From Bacteroidales bacterium (GTDB lineage: Bacteria; Bacteroidota; Bacteroidia; Bacteroidales; VadinHA17), in assembly GCA_027451265.1 (NCBI GenBank), contig DAIDJT010000186.1:1-5315 (forward strand): DNA of 5,315 bases, written 5' to 3'. The notes below the pieces were generated by a model, which saw only the letters and a list, made by a program, of their open reading frames with translations, did not search any database and was not told the origin of the DNA. Below, in pieces: positions 1 to 5,315 of this stretch (the first letter of the stretch is position 1; every line of letters starts with the position of its first letter). The position numbers and the translations under genes are program-made.

Positions 1-167
1 ATGTCAATCAGAGTCCGTGACATGGTGGTCACGACGGTAGTGTAAGCCGGTACGAAGTCCGGCGCGAATTTACTGCTGTGAAGCGCCGGGAGATTTGTTC
101 CGTTGGCGATGTTCTCATTATATTTCTCCCTGTTGGCACTGCCCCATGACCTCCGAAAAATTTGGGG
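1..167 (-). CDS. possible partial or decayed leftward reading frame, running off the left edge
   Basis: This minus-strand frame is open from just after a TGA (168-170) to the window edge, about 55 codons, with no ATG until position 23. From 146 leftward the translation looks protein-like: it begins WGSANREKYNEN and includes LPALHSSKFAPD, with codons rich in C or G at the third position. An ATG at 145-147, preceded by GGAGG, lies in a different frame. Removing one base from the C run at 142-145 would join that ATG to the protein-like frame. The HSxxFxxD pattern followed by a hydrophobic helix loosely resembles the C-terminal end of M20-type amidohydrolases. If that is right, this is a remnant that has lost its 5' portion; if not, it is the start of a gene with a frameshift or an unusual start. 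The family guess is weak and the frame may be chance. Confidence 0.3.
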
Positions 168-242
168 TCAATGGTTTTGAACGGGGCTTTTTACTACCTT
201 AGTTTCTTCAAAAGTCCTCTCCCGCGCGACGGGAAAGGCGAA

Positions 243-275
243 ATGACCCAGGGAATCATAATTTCTGAAACATGA
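243..275 (+). CDS. putative 10-codon leader ORF coupled to the peptidase gene
   Basis: A tiny ORF, peptide MTQGIIISET, begins at an ATG preceded four bases upstream by AAAGG (234-238). That is the only good Shine-Dalgarno-like sequence in front of the peptidase. Its TGA overlaps the peptidase ATG in the classic ATGA arrangement. The peptidase start itself has only an A/T-rich leader. This suggests translational coupling, in which ribosomes finishing the leader re-initiate on the peptidase. No regulatory residue run (for example repeated His, Trp or Leu) is visible, so amino-acid-specific attenuation is not suggested. It could equally be chance, since an ORF of this size is common. Confidence 0.25.
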   Translation: MTQGIIISET

Positions 276-2323
276 AAAAATACTTATTAATCGCAATGGT
301 TGCATTTATGGGAACAGCTCTATTGACTTCGTGCGGGCAGGCCGGCAAAAAGGCAGCCCCGGAGGCGGAATTCACCTATGAGGTTGACAGGTTTGAGGAT
401 ATCAGTGTACTAAAGTACCGTCTCCCTGCATTTGAACAGCTTTCGGTACAGGAGAAGGAGTTCATTTATTATCTATCGGAGGCAGCTCTCTGCGGACGTG
501 ATATTCTGTGGGACCAGAATTTCAGATACAACCTGGTGATCCGCAAGACAATAGAGGCAATAATAGACACCTACACCGGTGACCGTGAGAGCGCAGATTA
601 CAAGGCATTCATAACCTATGCCAAGCGGGTATTCTTCGCCAACGGCATTCATCATCATTATTCCAATGACAAATTTGTACCAGGGTTTTCCGCTGACTAT
701 TTCGCCCGGTTGGTGACCGGTTCTGACGCCGCCCGCCTGCCGCTGAAAGAGGGACAGAGTGCCGCTGACCTTGCGGCCATGCTCACCCCGGTGCTGTTTG
801 ACCCGGCGCTGTATGCCAAAAGGGTTGACCAGTCGGATGGGATTGACATGATAACCGCATCAGCCAATAATTTCTATGAGGGGGTGACACAGGCCGAGGT
901 GGAAGCCTTGTATGTTTCTCTTGCTGACCCGGCAGATCCCATGCCCGTCTCATGGGGGTTGAATTCCAAGGTGGTGAAGACTGACGGCAAGGTGACAGAA
1001 ATTCCGTGGAAGAGCGGCGGCATGTACGGTCAGGCTATCGACAAAATAGTCTACTGGCTTGAAAAAGCACGTGATGTGGCGCTGAGCGAAACGCAGAAGA
1101 ATGAGCTTGAACTGCTTATACAGTTCTACCGGAGCGCTGACCTGAAGACATGGGATGAATACAACATCGTATGGGCAGGCAACACCGGACTTTCAGTTGA
1201 TTACATCAACGGTTTTATAGAAACATACGGAGACCCGATGGGCATGAAGGCCACCTGGGAGGCCGTCGTTGATTACAAGGACACGGAGGCGTCGAAGAGA
1301 ACGGCCATGATCACGGAAAACGCACAGTGGTTCGAGGATCACTCACCGGTAGATGCGAAGTATCGTAAGGAAAAGGTCACCGGAGTGGCTGCCAGCGTAA
1401 TCAATGTGGCGATGCTTGGAGGCGACTGCTACCCGGCATCACCGCTGGGTATCAACCTGCCAAACTCAAACTGGATCAGAACGGAAGCAGGGTCAAAGTC
1501 AGTAACCCTGGCCAATATCACCGATGCCAAGGACATCGTTGCAAGGGGAAGCGGGTTCCTTGAGGAGTTTGCCTTTGATCAGGCAGAGATTGACCGGGCA
1601 GTAAAATGGGGTTCACTCTCCGATGCACTGCACACTGACATGCATGAATGCATTGGCCATGCCAGCGGCAAACTTGCTCCCGGCACTGATCCTAACGCAC
1701 TCAGAAACTACGCATCGCCCCTCGAGGAGATGAGGGCTGACCTGTTTGCCCTTTACTTCATGATGGACCCGAAGATGACGGAGATAGGGCTGGTGCCATC
1801 GGATGAGCCTGCCAGAACGCAGTATGACAGTTATATCCGGAACGGATTCCTGACGCAGATCGTAAGGATACAGCCCGGCAAGGATATCGAACAGGCTCAT
1901 ATGAGGTGCCGCTCGTCCATAGCCCACTGGGTTTATGAGAAAGGAAAGGCTGGGAATGTGATTGAAGTGGTGAAGCGTGACGGTAAAACTTTTGTCCGCA
2001 TCAATGACTATCAGAAACTACGGACACTATTCGGGGAGATGCTGAAGGAAGTGCAGAGGATAAAGTCGGAAGGCGACTTTGCAGCCGGAAGGAACATGAT
2101 CGAAAATTTTGGTGTTAAGATAGACAGTGAACTTCACAGTGAGATACTCTTAAGGTATGCCGGACTGAATCTTGCCCCGTACAGCGGATTTGTCAACCCG
2201 GTGATGACACCGGTTACGGACAGCAACGGCAAAATCACCGATGTGAAGATTGAGTACTGTTCTGATTTCCTTGGTCAGATGATGGAATACGGGAAGGAAT
2301 ATTCCTTCCTTAACGCCTGGTAA
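272..2323 (+). CDS. dipeptidyl peptidase III family zinc metallopeptidase (M49), lipoprotein
   Basis: This 683-residue protein is a complete M49 dipeptidyl peptidase III, an enzyme that removes dipeptides from the N-terminus of oligopeptides. Residues 1-21 form a lipoprotein signal: MKKY, a hydrophobic stretch, then lipobox LTSC with Cys21 as the predicted lipidated residue. The zinc site is HECIGH at 458-463 (ligands His458 and His463, catalytic Glu459) with EEMRAD at 485-490, where Glu486 is the third ligand. The 28-residue spacing from His458 to Glu486 fits the family. Substrate-cleft motifs known from the family are also present: YINGFIETYGDPMG (311-324) and LGINLPNSNW (392-401). The length is close to that of characterised Bacteroides DPP III (about 675 residues). 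No acidic run follows Cys21, so I infer periplasmic anchoring rather than surface export. The start is set by the signal peptide. The gene is monocistronic and converges with the thioesterase. A role in scavenging or turning over short peptides is inferred. Confidence 0.95.
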   Translation: MKKYLLIAMVAFMGTALLTSCGQAGKKAAPEAEFTYEVDRFEDISVLKYRLPAFEQLSVQEKEFIYYLSEAALCGRDILWDQNFRYNLVIRKTIEAIIDTYTGDRESADYKAFITYAKRVFFANGIHHHYSNDKFVPGFSADYFARLVTGSDAARLPLKEGQSAADLAAMLTPVLFDPALYAKRVDQSDGIDMITASANNFYEGVTQAEVEALYVSLADPADPMPVSWGLNSKVVKTDGKVTEIPWKSGGMYGQAIDKIVYWLEKARDVALSETQKNELELLIQFYRSADLKTWDEYNIVWAGNTGLSVDYINGFIETYGDPMGMKATWEAVVDYKDTEASKRTAMITENAQWFEDHSPVDAKYRKEKVTGVAASVINVAMLGGDCYPASPLGINLPNSNWIRTEAGSKSVTLANITDAKDIVARGSGFLEEFAFDQAEIDRAVKWGSLSDALHTDMHECIGHASGKLAPGTDPNALRNYASPLEEMRADLFALYFMMDPKMTEIGLVPSDEPARTQYDSYIRNGFLTQIVRIQPGKDIEQAHMRCRSSIAHWVYEKGKAGNVIEVVKRDGKTFVRINDYQKLRTLFGEMLKEVQRIKSEGDFAAGRNMIENFGVKIDSELHSEILLRYAGLNLAPYSGFVNPVMTPVTDSNGKITDVKIEYCSDFLGQMMEYGKEYSFLNAW

Positions 2324-2330
2324 AATGGTT

Positions 2331-2369
2331 GGCTGATTTGCGGTTTCGGAGTGCCGGACCGTATCAGCC
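2331..2369. terminator. imperfect hairpin in the convergent gap, possible bidirectional terminator
   Basis: The 69-bp gap between the convergent peptidase and thioesterase genes folds into a long imperfect hairpin. Seven perfect pairs join 2331-2337 (GGCTGAT) to 2363-2369 (ATCAGCC). After a small internal loop, four more join 2341-2344 (CGGT) to 2358-2361 (ACCG), and three more join 2347-2349 to 2354-2356 around a four-base loop. Position and symmetry fit a terminator serving both strands. There is no strong U tract: the plus side continues GC-rich, and the minus side has only a short ATTTT. Intrinsic termination is therefore unproven. A competing 5-bp GC hairpin (2368-2372 with 2379-2383) overlaps its right arm. 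Confidence 0.4.
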
Positions 2370-2392
2370 GGCTTCTCTGCCGGTGGTGGTTG

Positions 2393-2833
2393 TCAGCCTT
2401 TCTTAAGACCTTCGGCCTGTTCGTACAATAGTTTGTCAGCTTCAGTAAGCGGCTCGGTAATAATGTTATGAGGCAACGGACGCGTTTCCTCATCAACATG
2501 GATAAAGGTTACGAAACCCTCCACAAGTGTTTTGGCGCTGTTTGACTTGCAGACCCTGATGTATGCCACAAGACTTGACCGGCCGGTATAGACAATCTTT
2601 GACTCAAATTTCAGCACTTCTCCGGGGTTTGCCGGGCTGGTGAAGTACATTCCATGCACCTTAAGGCAGACCACACTCCTGGGGTCAAGAAGCGCTGTGG
2701 AGGCAATGAAGCCTGATTCAACAAACCACTCTGCTGTCCGTCCTGCGAAGAGGGTTCCGTGGTGATTCAGATCCTCGCTCTTTATGAGACGCATGGTGAT
2801 GTTGTCAACCGGGTGGTGAATTATCTTATTCAT
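2393..2833 (-). CDS. acyl-CoA thioesterase, hotdog fold (4HBT / YciA-like)
   Basis: This 146-residue cytoplasmic protein has the single-domain hotdog layout of acyl-CoA thioesterases, which hydrolyse acyl-CoA to free acid and CoA and normally assemble as oligomers. The diagnostic segment is residues 21-45, DLNHHGTLFAGR followed by AEWFVESGFIAS. It matches the central-helix signature of YciA-type enzymes (D-x-N-x-x-G-x-x-F-x-G), with Glu39 at the position of the catalytic Asp in YciA. Beta strands with the expected spacing follow, including LKVHGMYFTSPANPGE (57-72) and LVEGFVTFIHVDE (103-115). Acyl-chain specificity cannot be read from the sequence. The ATG lies inside the last codons of the phosphate permease gene (8-bp overlap) with no Shine-Dalgarno sequence, only an A-rich stretch, so translation is probably coupled to the permease. 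It is the last gene of the leftward unit. Confidence 0.87.
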   Translation of the reverse strand: MNKIIHHPVDNITMRLIKSEDLNHHGTLFAGRTAEWFVESGFIASTALLDPRSVVCLKVHGMYFTSPANPGEVLKFESKIVYTGRSSLVAYIRVCKSNSAKTLVEGFVTFIHVDEETRPLPHNIITEPLTEADKLLYEQAEGLKKG

Positions 2834-4025
2834 AGTATTTTTTGTTTAGCCGTTCAGTTTTCTTTTTTTCGGAAAGGACAAGGTATACGAGATATACTGC
2901 AATAATCAGCAGCAGTACGGGTATGCTGTACCTTATTATTGTTGACGTGTTCGCACCTGCGCCTCCGGCGGAAAGAGGACTGACCGCGTGGCCGACATCT
3001 ATTCCAAACAGGTTCCTGACAAAGAAAAGGAGAAGGAATGAAAGTATTCCTGCTGCCACCGGCGTGGTTATCCATCCCGAGGCGATACTGCCCAGCAGCT
3101 TCAGGTTGACATTTCTTATTCCTTTGTAGAGTCCAATTCCCAGAACAGAGCCTACAACCACCTGGGTGCTTGACACCGGAACCAGCGGTATTGGTGGCAG
3201 GCCGATGCGGACCATGAATCCTGAGAGAGCAGATGATGAAAAGATGAAAAGCACCAGGGCCTGTGACAGCACAACAACGAAGGCTGCCTCAGAGGATAGT
3301 TCAAGCAGGTTGCTGCCAACGGTCTCCATCACCTTCCTGGAGTAGGTCAGCACTCCCGCCGAAATGGCGATGGCTCCGAGGAAGAACAGCTGCTGGGCCC
3401 CGGTAAGTGTAAAGATTCCAAAGTCAGCACTCTCAAGCGGGATGCTGGGAACGAACACCCCCATCACGTTGGCTATATTGTTAGCTCCCAGGCTGTATGC
3501 CCCGAATGCTCCAACGACCATCAGGCCCATCCTCAGCCAGTTTTCATATTTTAGCAGGTGTACCTTTATCCTGCGACGGGAGATTTTCACAAGGTGATAC
3601 AGTCCGAAGGCAAACAGCGCCCCGAGCACGGGACCGGTGACCCAGGTCGTGACTATCTGTGTCAGCGCACCGGTGTCAACTGCATTACCGGTAAAGAAGT
3701 TCCAGCCAATAATTGCTCCCACTATAGCCTGGGTGGTTGAGACGGGGAGTCCGGCCCTGGTCATTGCATAGACTGTCAGTCCGGCCGCCAGCGCGACGGT
3801 AAAAGCGCCTCCCATAGCGTTCACTGATCCCAGCCGCCCAAGGGTGCCAGCGGCGCCGGAACCCTGCAGTACTGCCCCGAGAATCACGAAGACGGAAGCT
3901 GTTACTGCCGCCCGGGTAAAGGAGACCATCCTGGATCCGACAGCCGAGCCGAACACGTTGGCTGCATCGTTGGCACCGAGTGTCCACCCCAGAAAAAGAC
4001 CGCTGGTGAGGAAGAGGAAGATCAT
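2826..4025 (-). CDS. inorganic phosphate transporter, PiT family
   Basis: This is a 399-residue inner-membrane permease of the PiT family (PF01384), which imports inorganic phosphate, often as a metal-phosphate complex, driven by a proton or sodium gradient. The family's inverted-repeat design is visible. The first half has GANDAANVFG (17-26) and GLPVSTTQAIVG (92-103); the second has GANNIANVMG (180-189) and PVSSTQVVVG (283-292). About eleven hydrophobic segments can be traced, with a basic cytoplasm-like loop at roughly 148-160 (ISRRRIKVHLLKY) and a charged tail (EKKKTERLNKKYYE). The second signature has Asn183 where the first has Asp20. Length is typical of compact bacterial members. It starts 2 bp after the DUF47 stop and overlaps the thioesterase start by 8 bp, so it sits in the middle of a tightly packed unit. 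Coupling ion is not determinable from sequence. Confidence 0.95.
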   Translation of the reverse strand: MIFLFLTSGLFLGWTLGANDAANVFGSAVGSRMVSFTRAAVTASVFVILGAVLQGSGAAGTLGRLGSVNAMGGAFTVALAAGLTVYAMTRAGLPVSTTQAIVGAIIGWNFFTGNAVDTGALTQIVTTWVTGPVLGALFAFGLYHLVKISRRRIKVHLLKYENWLRMGLMVVGAFGAYSLGANNIANVMGVFVPSIPLESADFGIFTLTGAQQLFFLGAIAISAGVLTYSRKVMETVGSNLLELSSEAAFVVVLSQALVLFIFSSSALSGFMVRIGLPPIPLVPVSSTQVVVGSVLGIGLYKGIRNVNLKLLGSIASGWITTPVAAGILSFLLLFFVRNLFGIDVGHAVSPLSAGGAGANTSTIIRYSIPVLLLIIAVYLVYLVLSEKKKTERLNKKYYE

Positions 4026-4027
4026 TA

Positions 4028-4678
4028 TCAGAGCATCTGCCTTATGGCCATGGAGGCGAGCATGTCCGCCGCCGCCTGTGCCGAATCGGAAATACTTTCA
4101 ATATGATGGGTGATGTACCTTATATGAGCCTTTTCGGCCAGGGAGAGGTCATTCAGCTCATGAAACACCTTCTTTTTCATCTGGAAGGCTGCCTTGTCAG
4201 TCTCCCTCTCGAAGAAATAGACCTTGATAAGCTTCTCCCGCACCAGGTGTGGCTCGCGAAAGAAGGCTCTGGCGGCAGGAATCAGCTCTTCTGCAGCATT
4301 GCCTGACACCTCGGCCAGGGAGATGAATTCATGCGACATGGATGACGGAATATGGGGCATTTCAATGTAAAACTCATTGAGAGATTGTTTGGAGGTGTCA
4401 ATTATCTCATCGAGCTGCCACAGAAGCTTGATCAATTCGCTTCTTTGCTGCGGCAGGATTGAGTGCACGATCATGTCGTTCTCAATGCTTCGCTGCAGCT
4501 TGTCAGCCTTTCCTTCAAGGTCATCAATCTTGGCCAGGTGGTTCTGAAAGGCACTGTCGTCACCGTTGACATAGGCTTTTATCCCTTCCTTGAAGATCAG
4601 CACGCCGATCTCTATGGTATCAAAGAATTCGTCTATTCTTATGCTTAGTTCCCTGTTTGTGCGGGTAAATAGAGACAT
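4028..4678 (-). CDS. DUF47 family PhoU-like protein, putative regulator of PiT
   Basis: This is a 216-residue, almost wholly alpha-helical protein of the PhoU-like DUF47 family (PF01865). Such proteins are usually encoded next to PiT permeases and are thought to modulate phosphate uptake. Family landmarks are the acidic helices DDLEGKADKLQ (52-62), LLWQLDEIIDTSK (85-97) and FFERETDKA (155-163), a two-repeat pattern of Glu/Asp clusters like the metal-binding motifs of PhoU. No signal peptide or membrane segment is present, so it is cytoplasmic. I chose the start at 4678 (MSLFTRTNREL): the frame stays open 23 codons further to 4747, but that extension has unrelated composition, overlaps the end of the upstream nuclease gene, and contains the promoter-like element. 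The stop is 2 bp from the permease start (TGATAATG), strongly implying co-transcription and coupling. Confidence 0.92.
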   Translation of the reverse strand: MSLFTRTNRELSIRIDEFFDTIEIGVLIFKEGIKAYVNGDDSAFQNHLAKIDDLEGKADKLQRSIENDMIVHSILPQQRSELIKLLWQLDEIIDTSKQSLNEFYIEMPHIPSSMSHEFISLAEVSGNAAEELIPAARAFFREPHLVREKLIKVYFFERETDKAAFQMKKKVFHELNDLSLAEKAHIRYITHHIESISDSAQAAADMLASMAIRQML

Positions 4679-4701
4679 ATGCGGATAAGTCTTGTTAAAG
4701 G

Positions 4702-4709
4702 CAAATATA
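4702..4709 (-). promoter_or_regulatory. Bacteroidota-type -7 promoter element (TATATTTG)
   Basis: The minus strand reads TATATTTG here, an exact match to the TAnnTTTG -7 consensus for the primary sigma factor of Bacteroidota. It lies 23 bases before the DUF47 start, in the 58-bp gap after the nuclease stop, so a transcript would have a leader of roughly 15-20 bases. I see no convincing TTTG -33 box 19-21 bases upstream, so this is a half-match. If real, it lets the phosphate and thioesterase genes be transcribed apart from the nuclease. Confidence 0.33.
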
Positions 4710-4736
4710 TTAAGAAAAGAGCAGCGGAAGCCTGCA

Positions 4737-5315
4737 TCAGAAATCAATAATTCTTTCCACCCTGTGGTTTTTCAGGTAGCTCCTGATTATTACCTGGATG
4801 TCACGGTTATCTGCGGCAGGCCTTATGCAGTCATGTACCGCCGTCAGCCCGAACTCCACGTCATTAATGCAGAAGAAGCCGAAACCTGCGTACTTGCCGT
4901 TTACGATCTTTACTGCCGACCGTTCCTCACCCTCACGTCCCCGGTCAATGATAAAGAAGTTTCTTTCCCTGAAAATGAATTCATCAAGTGCCATAAGGGC
5001 TCTTTCGTTGTATGACTTCGGACTCTCTTCGCCGCAGCAGGCGCCCCGGCAGAGACTGACCTGCCTGTGAAAGCACGGACCATCGGTCTCGTACATCCCG
5101 CACAGTTTCTGGCAAAGGTTGTAATCACTGATAATCTGGTCAAGCTTTCCCCGTGCCCTGTCACGCGAGACAAAGACCGAAAGCGGTACTTCGTCATCCC
5201 TGACATTTCTGTAAGAGAACCTGATATAGCCGTTCTCATCCGTATGGCTGTAGATTCCCCAGCGGAAGCCAGTGCGGCGCTGTGCCCTGTTGAAACGCGG
5301 CTTGTGATTCTTAAT
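4737..5315 (-). CDS. UvrC/Cho-like GIY-YIG nuclease, C-terminal part; 5' end outside window
   Basis: The minus-strand frame is open from the right edge to a TGA at 4737-4739, giving the last 192 residues of a longer protein. Internal ATGs such as the one at 5096 are not the start, because conserved sequence continues upstream. The visible part opens with IKNHKPRFNRAQRR, the usual end of a UvrC-type GIY-YIG nuclease domain (compare the IKxHxPxYN pattern of UvrC). A cysteine-rich block then spans fragment residues 68-94 (Cys 68, 72, 81, 89, 93, 94), and an alpha/beta tail ends RVERIIDF. In Bacteroidota this architecture commonly follows a DnaQ-like 3'-5' exonuclease domain in proteins labelled DNA polymerase III epsilon subunit, so a role in DNA repair incision or end processing is likely. 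The exonuclease and GIY-YIG catalytic residues lie outside the window. It is 58 bp upstream of DUF47 on the same strand. Confidence 0.82.
   Translation of the reverse strand: MKNHKPRFNRAQRRTGFRWGIYSHTDENGYIRFSYRNVRDDEVPLSVFVSRDRARGKLDQIISDYNLCQKLCGMYETDGPCFHRQVSLCRGACCGEESPKSYNERALMALDEFIFRERNFFIIDRGREGEERSAVKIVNGKYAGFGFFCINDVEFGLTAVHDCIRPAADNRDIQVIIRSYLKNHRVERIIDF

Noticed and set aside
175..207. Possible promoter for the peptidase: TTTTG (175-179), 20-base spacer, TAGTTTCT (200-207).
   Set aside because: Spacing fits the Bacteroidota consensus, but the -7 box departs from TAnnTTTG at its last two positions and similar matches are frequent by chance.
221..233. Small CCCG/CGGG hairpin upstream of the peptidase, considered as a terminator or riboswitch element.
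   Set aside because: The stem is only four to five pairs with no U tract and no recognisable aptamer around it.
1613..1927. A 104-codon minus-strand frame inside the peptidase gene.
   Set aside because: It covers the zinc-site coding region antisense, shows no recognisable motif, and the plus-strand gene explains the sequence.
3685..3987. A 100-codon minus-strand frame inside the PiT gene.
   Set aside because: It is Arg/Gly-rich and out of frame with the strongly conserved permease; a composition artefact.
4679..4747. Upstream extension of the DUF47 protein by 23 codons.
   Set aside because: The extra residues do not resemble the family N-terminus, and the extension overlaps the nuclease stop and the promoter-like element; MSLF at 4678 is the natural start.
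4910..5239. Overlapping 109-codon minus-strand reading frame.
   Set aside because: It lies out of frame over the UvrC/Cho-like coding sequence, whose translation continues conserved to the right edge; it is a shadow frame.

Overview
The window looks like an ordinary chromosomal segment from a member of the Bacteroidota, probably Bacteroidales-like. The support is a bacterial-type M49 dipeptidyl peptidase III (HECIGH zinc motif) made as a lipoprotein, a UvrC/Cho-like nuclease whose form I associate with the exonuclease plus GIY-YIG proteins of this phylum, weak or absent Shine-Dalgarno sequences before most starts, and a TAnnTTTG-type promoter element. The lineage is inferred from protein character only; there is no rRNA or other marker gene.

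Layout, left to right. Positions 1-271 have no confident gene. They hold an open leftward reading frame that runs off the left edge and looks protein-like but has no start codon, several short inverted repeats, and a ten-codon leader ORF (243-275) whose stop overlaps the start of the next gene. Positions 272-2323 (+) encode a complete M49 dipeptidyl peptidase III lipoprotein. A 69-bp convergent gap (2324-2392) contains a strong imperfect hairpin. All remaining genes read leftward: the 3' part of a UvrC/Cho-like nuclease (4737-5315, 5' end outside the window), a PhoU-like DUF47 protein (4028-4678), a PiT-family phosphate permease (2826-4025) and a hotdog-fold acyl-CoA thioesterase (2393-2833).

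The DUF47 and PiT genes are separated by only 2 bp, and PiT overlaps the thioesterase by 8 bp, so these three are very probably one transcription unit. DUF47 plus PiT is a well-known pairing in which the PhoU-like protein is thought to modulate low-affinity phosphate uptake. The thioesterase is probably co-transcribed and translationally coupled, with no obvious metabolic link to phosphate. The nuclease lies 58 bp upstream of DUF47 on the same strand; a promoter-like element in that gap suggests the phosphate genes can be transcribed separately.

I found no mobile element, CRISPR array, tRNA, rRNA or clearly novel multi-gene system. The points most worth a second look are the UvrC-type cysteine cluster in the partial nuclease, the broken leftward frame at the left edge, the coupled leader ORF before the peptidase, and the Asp-to-Asn change in the second PiT signature.
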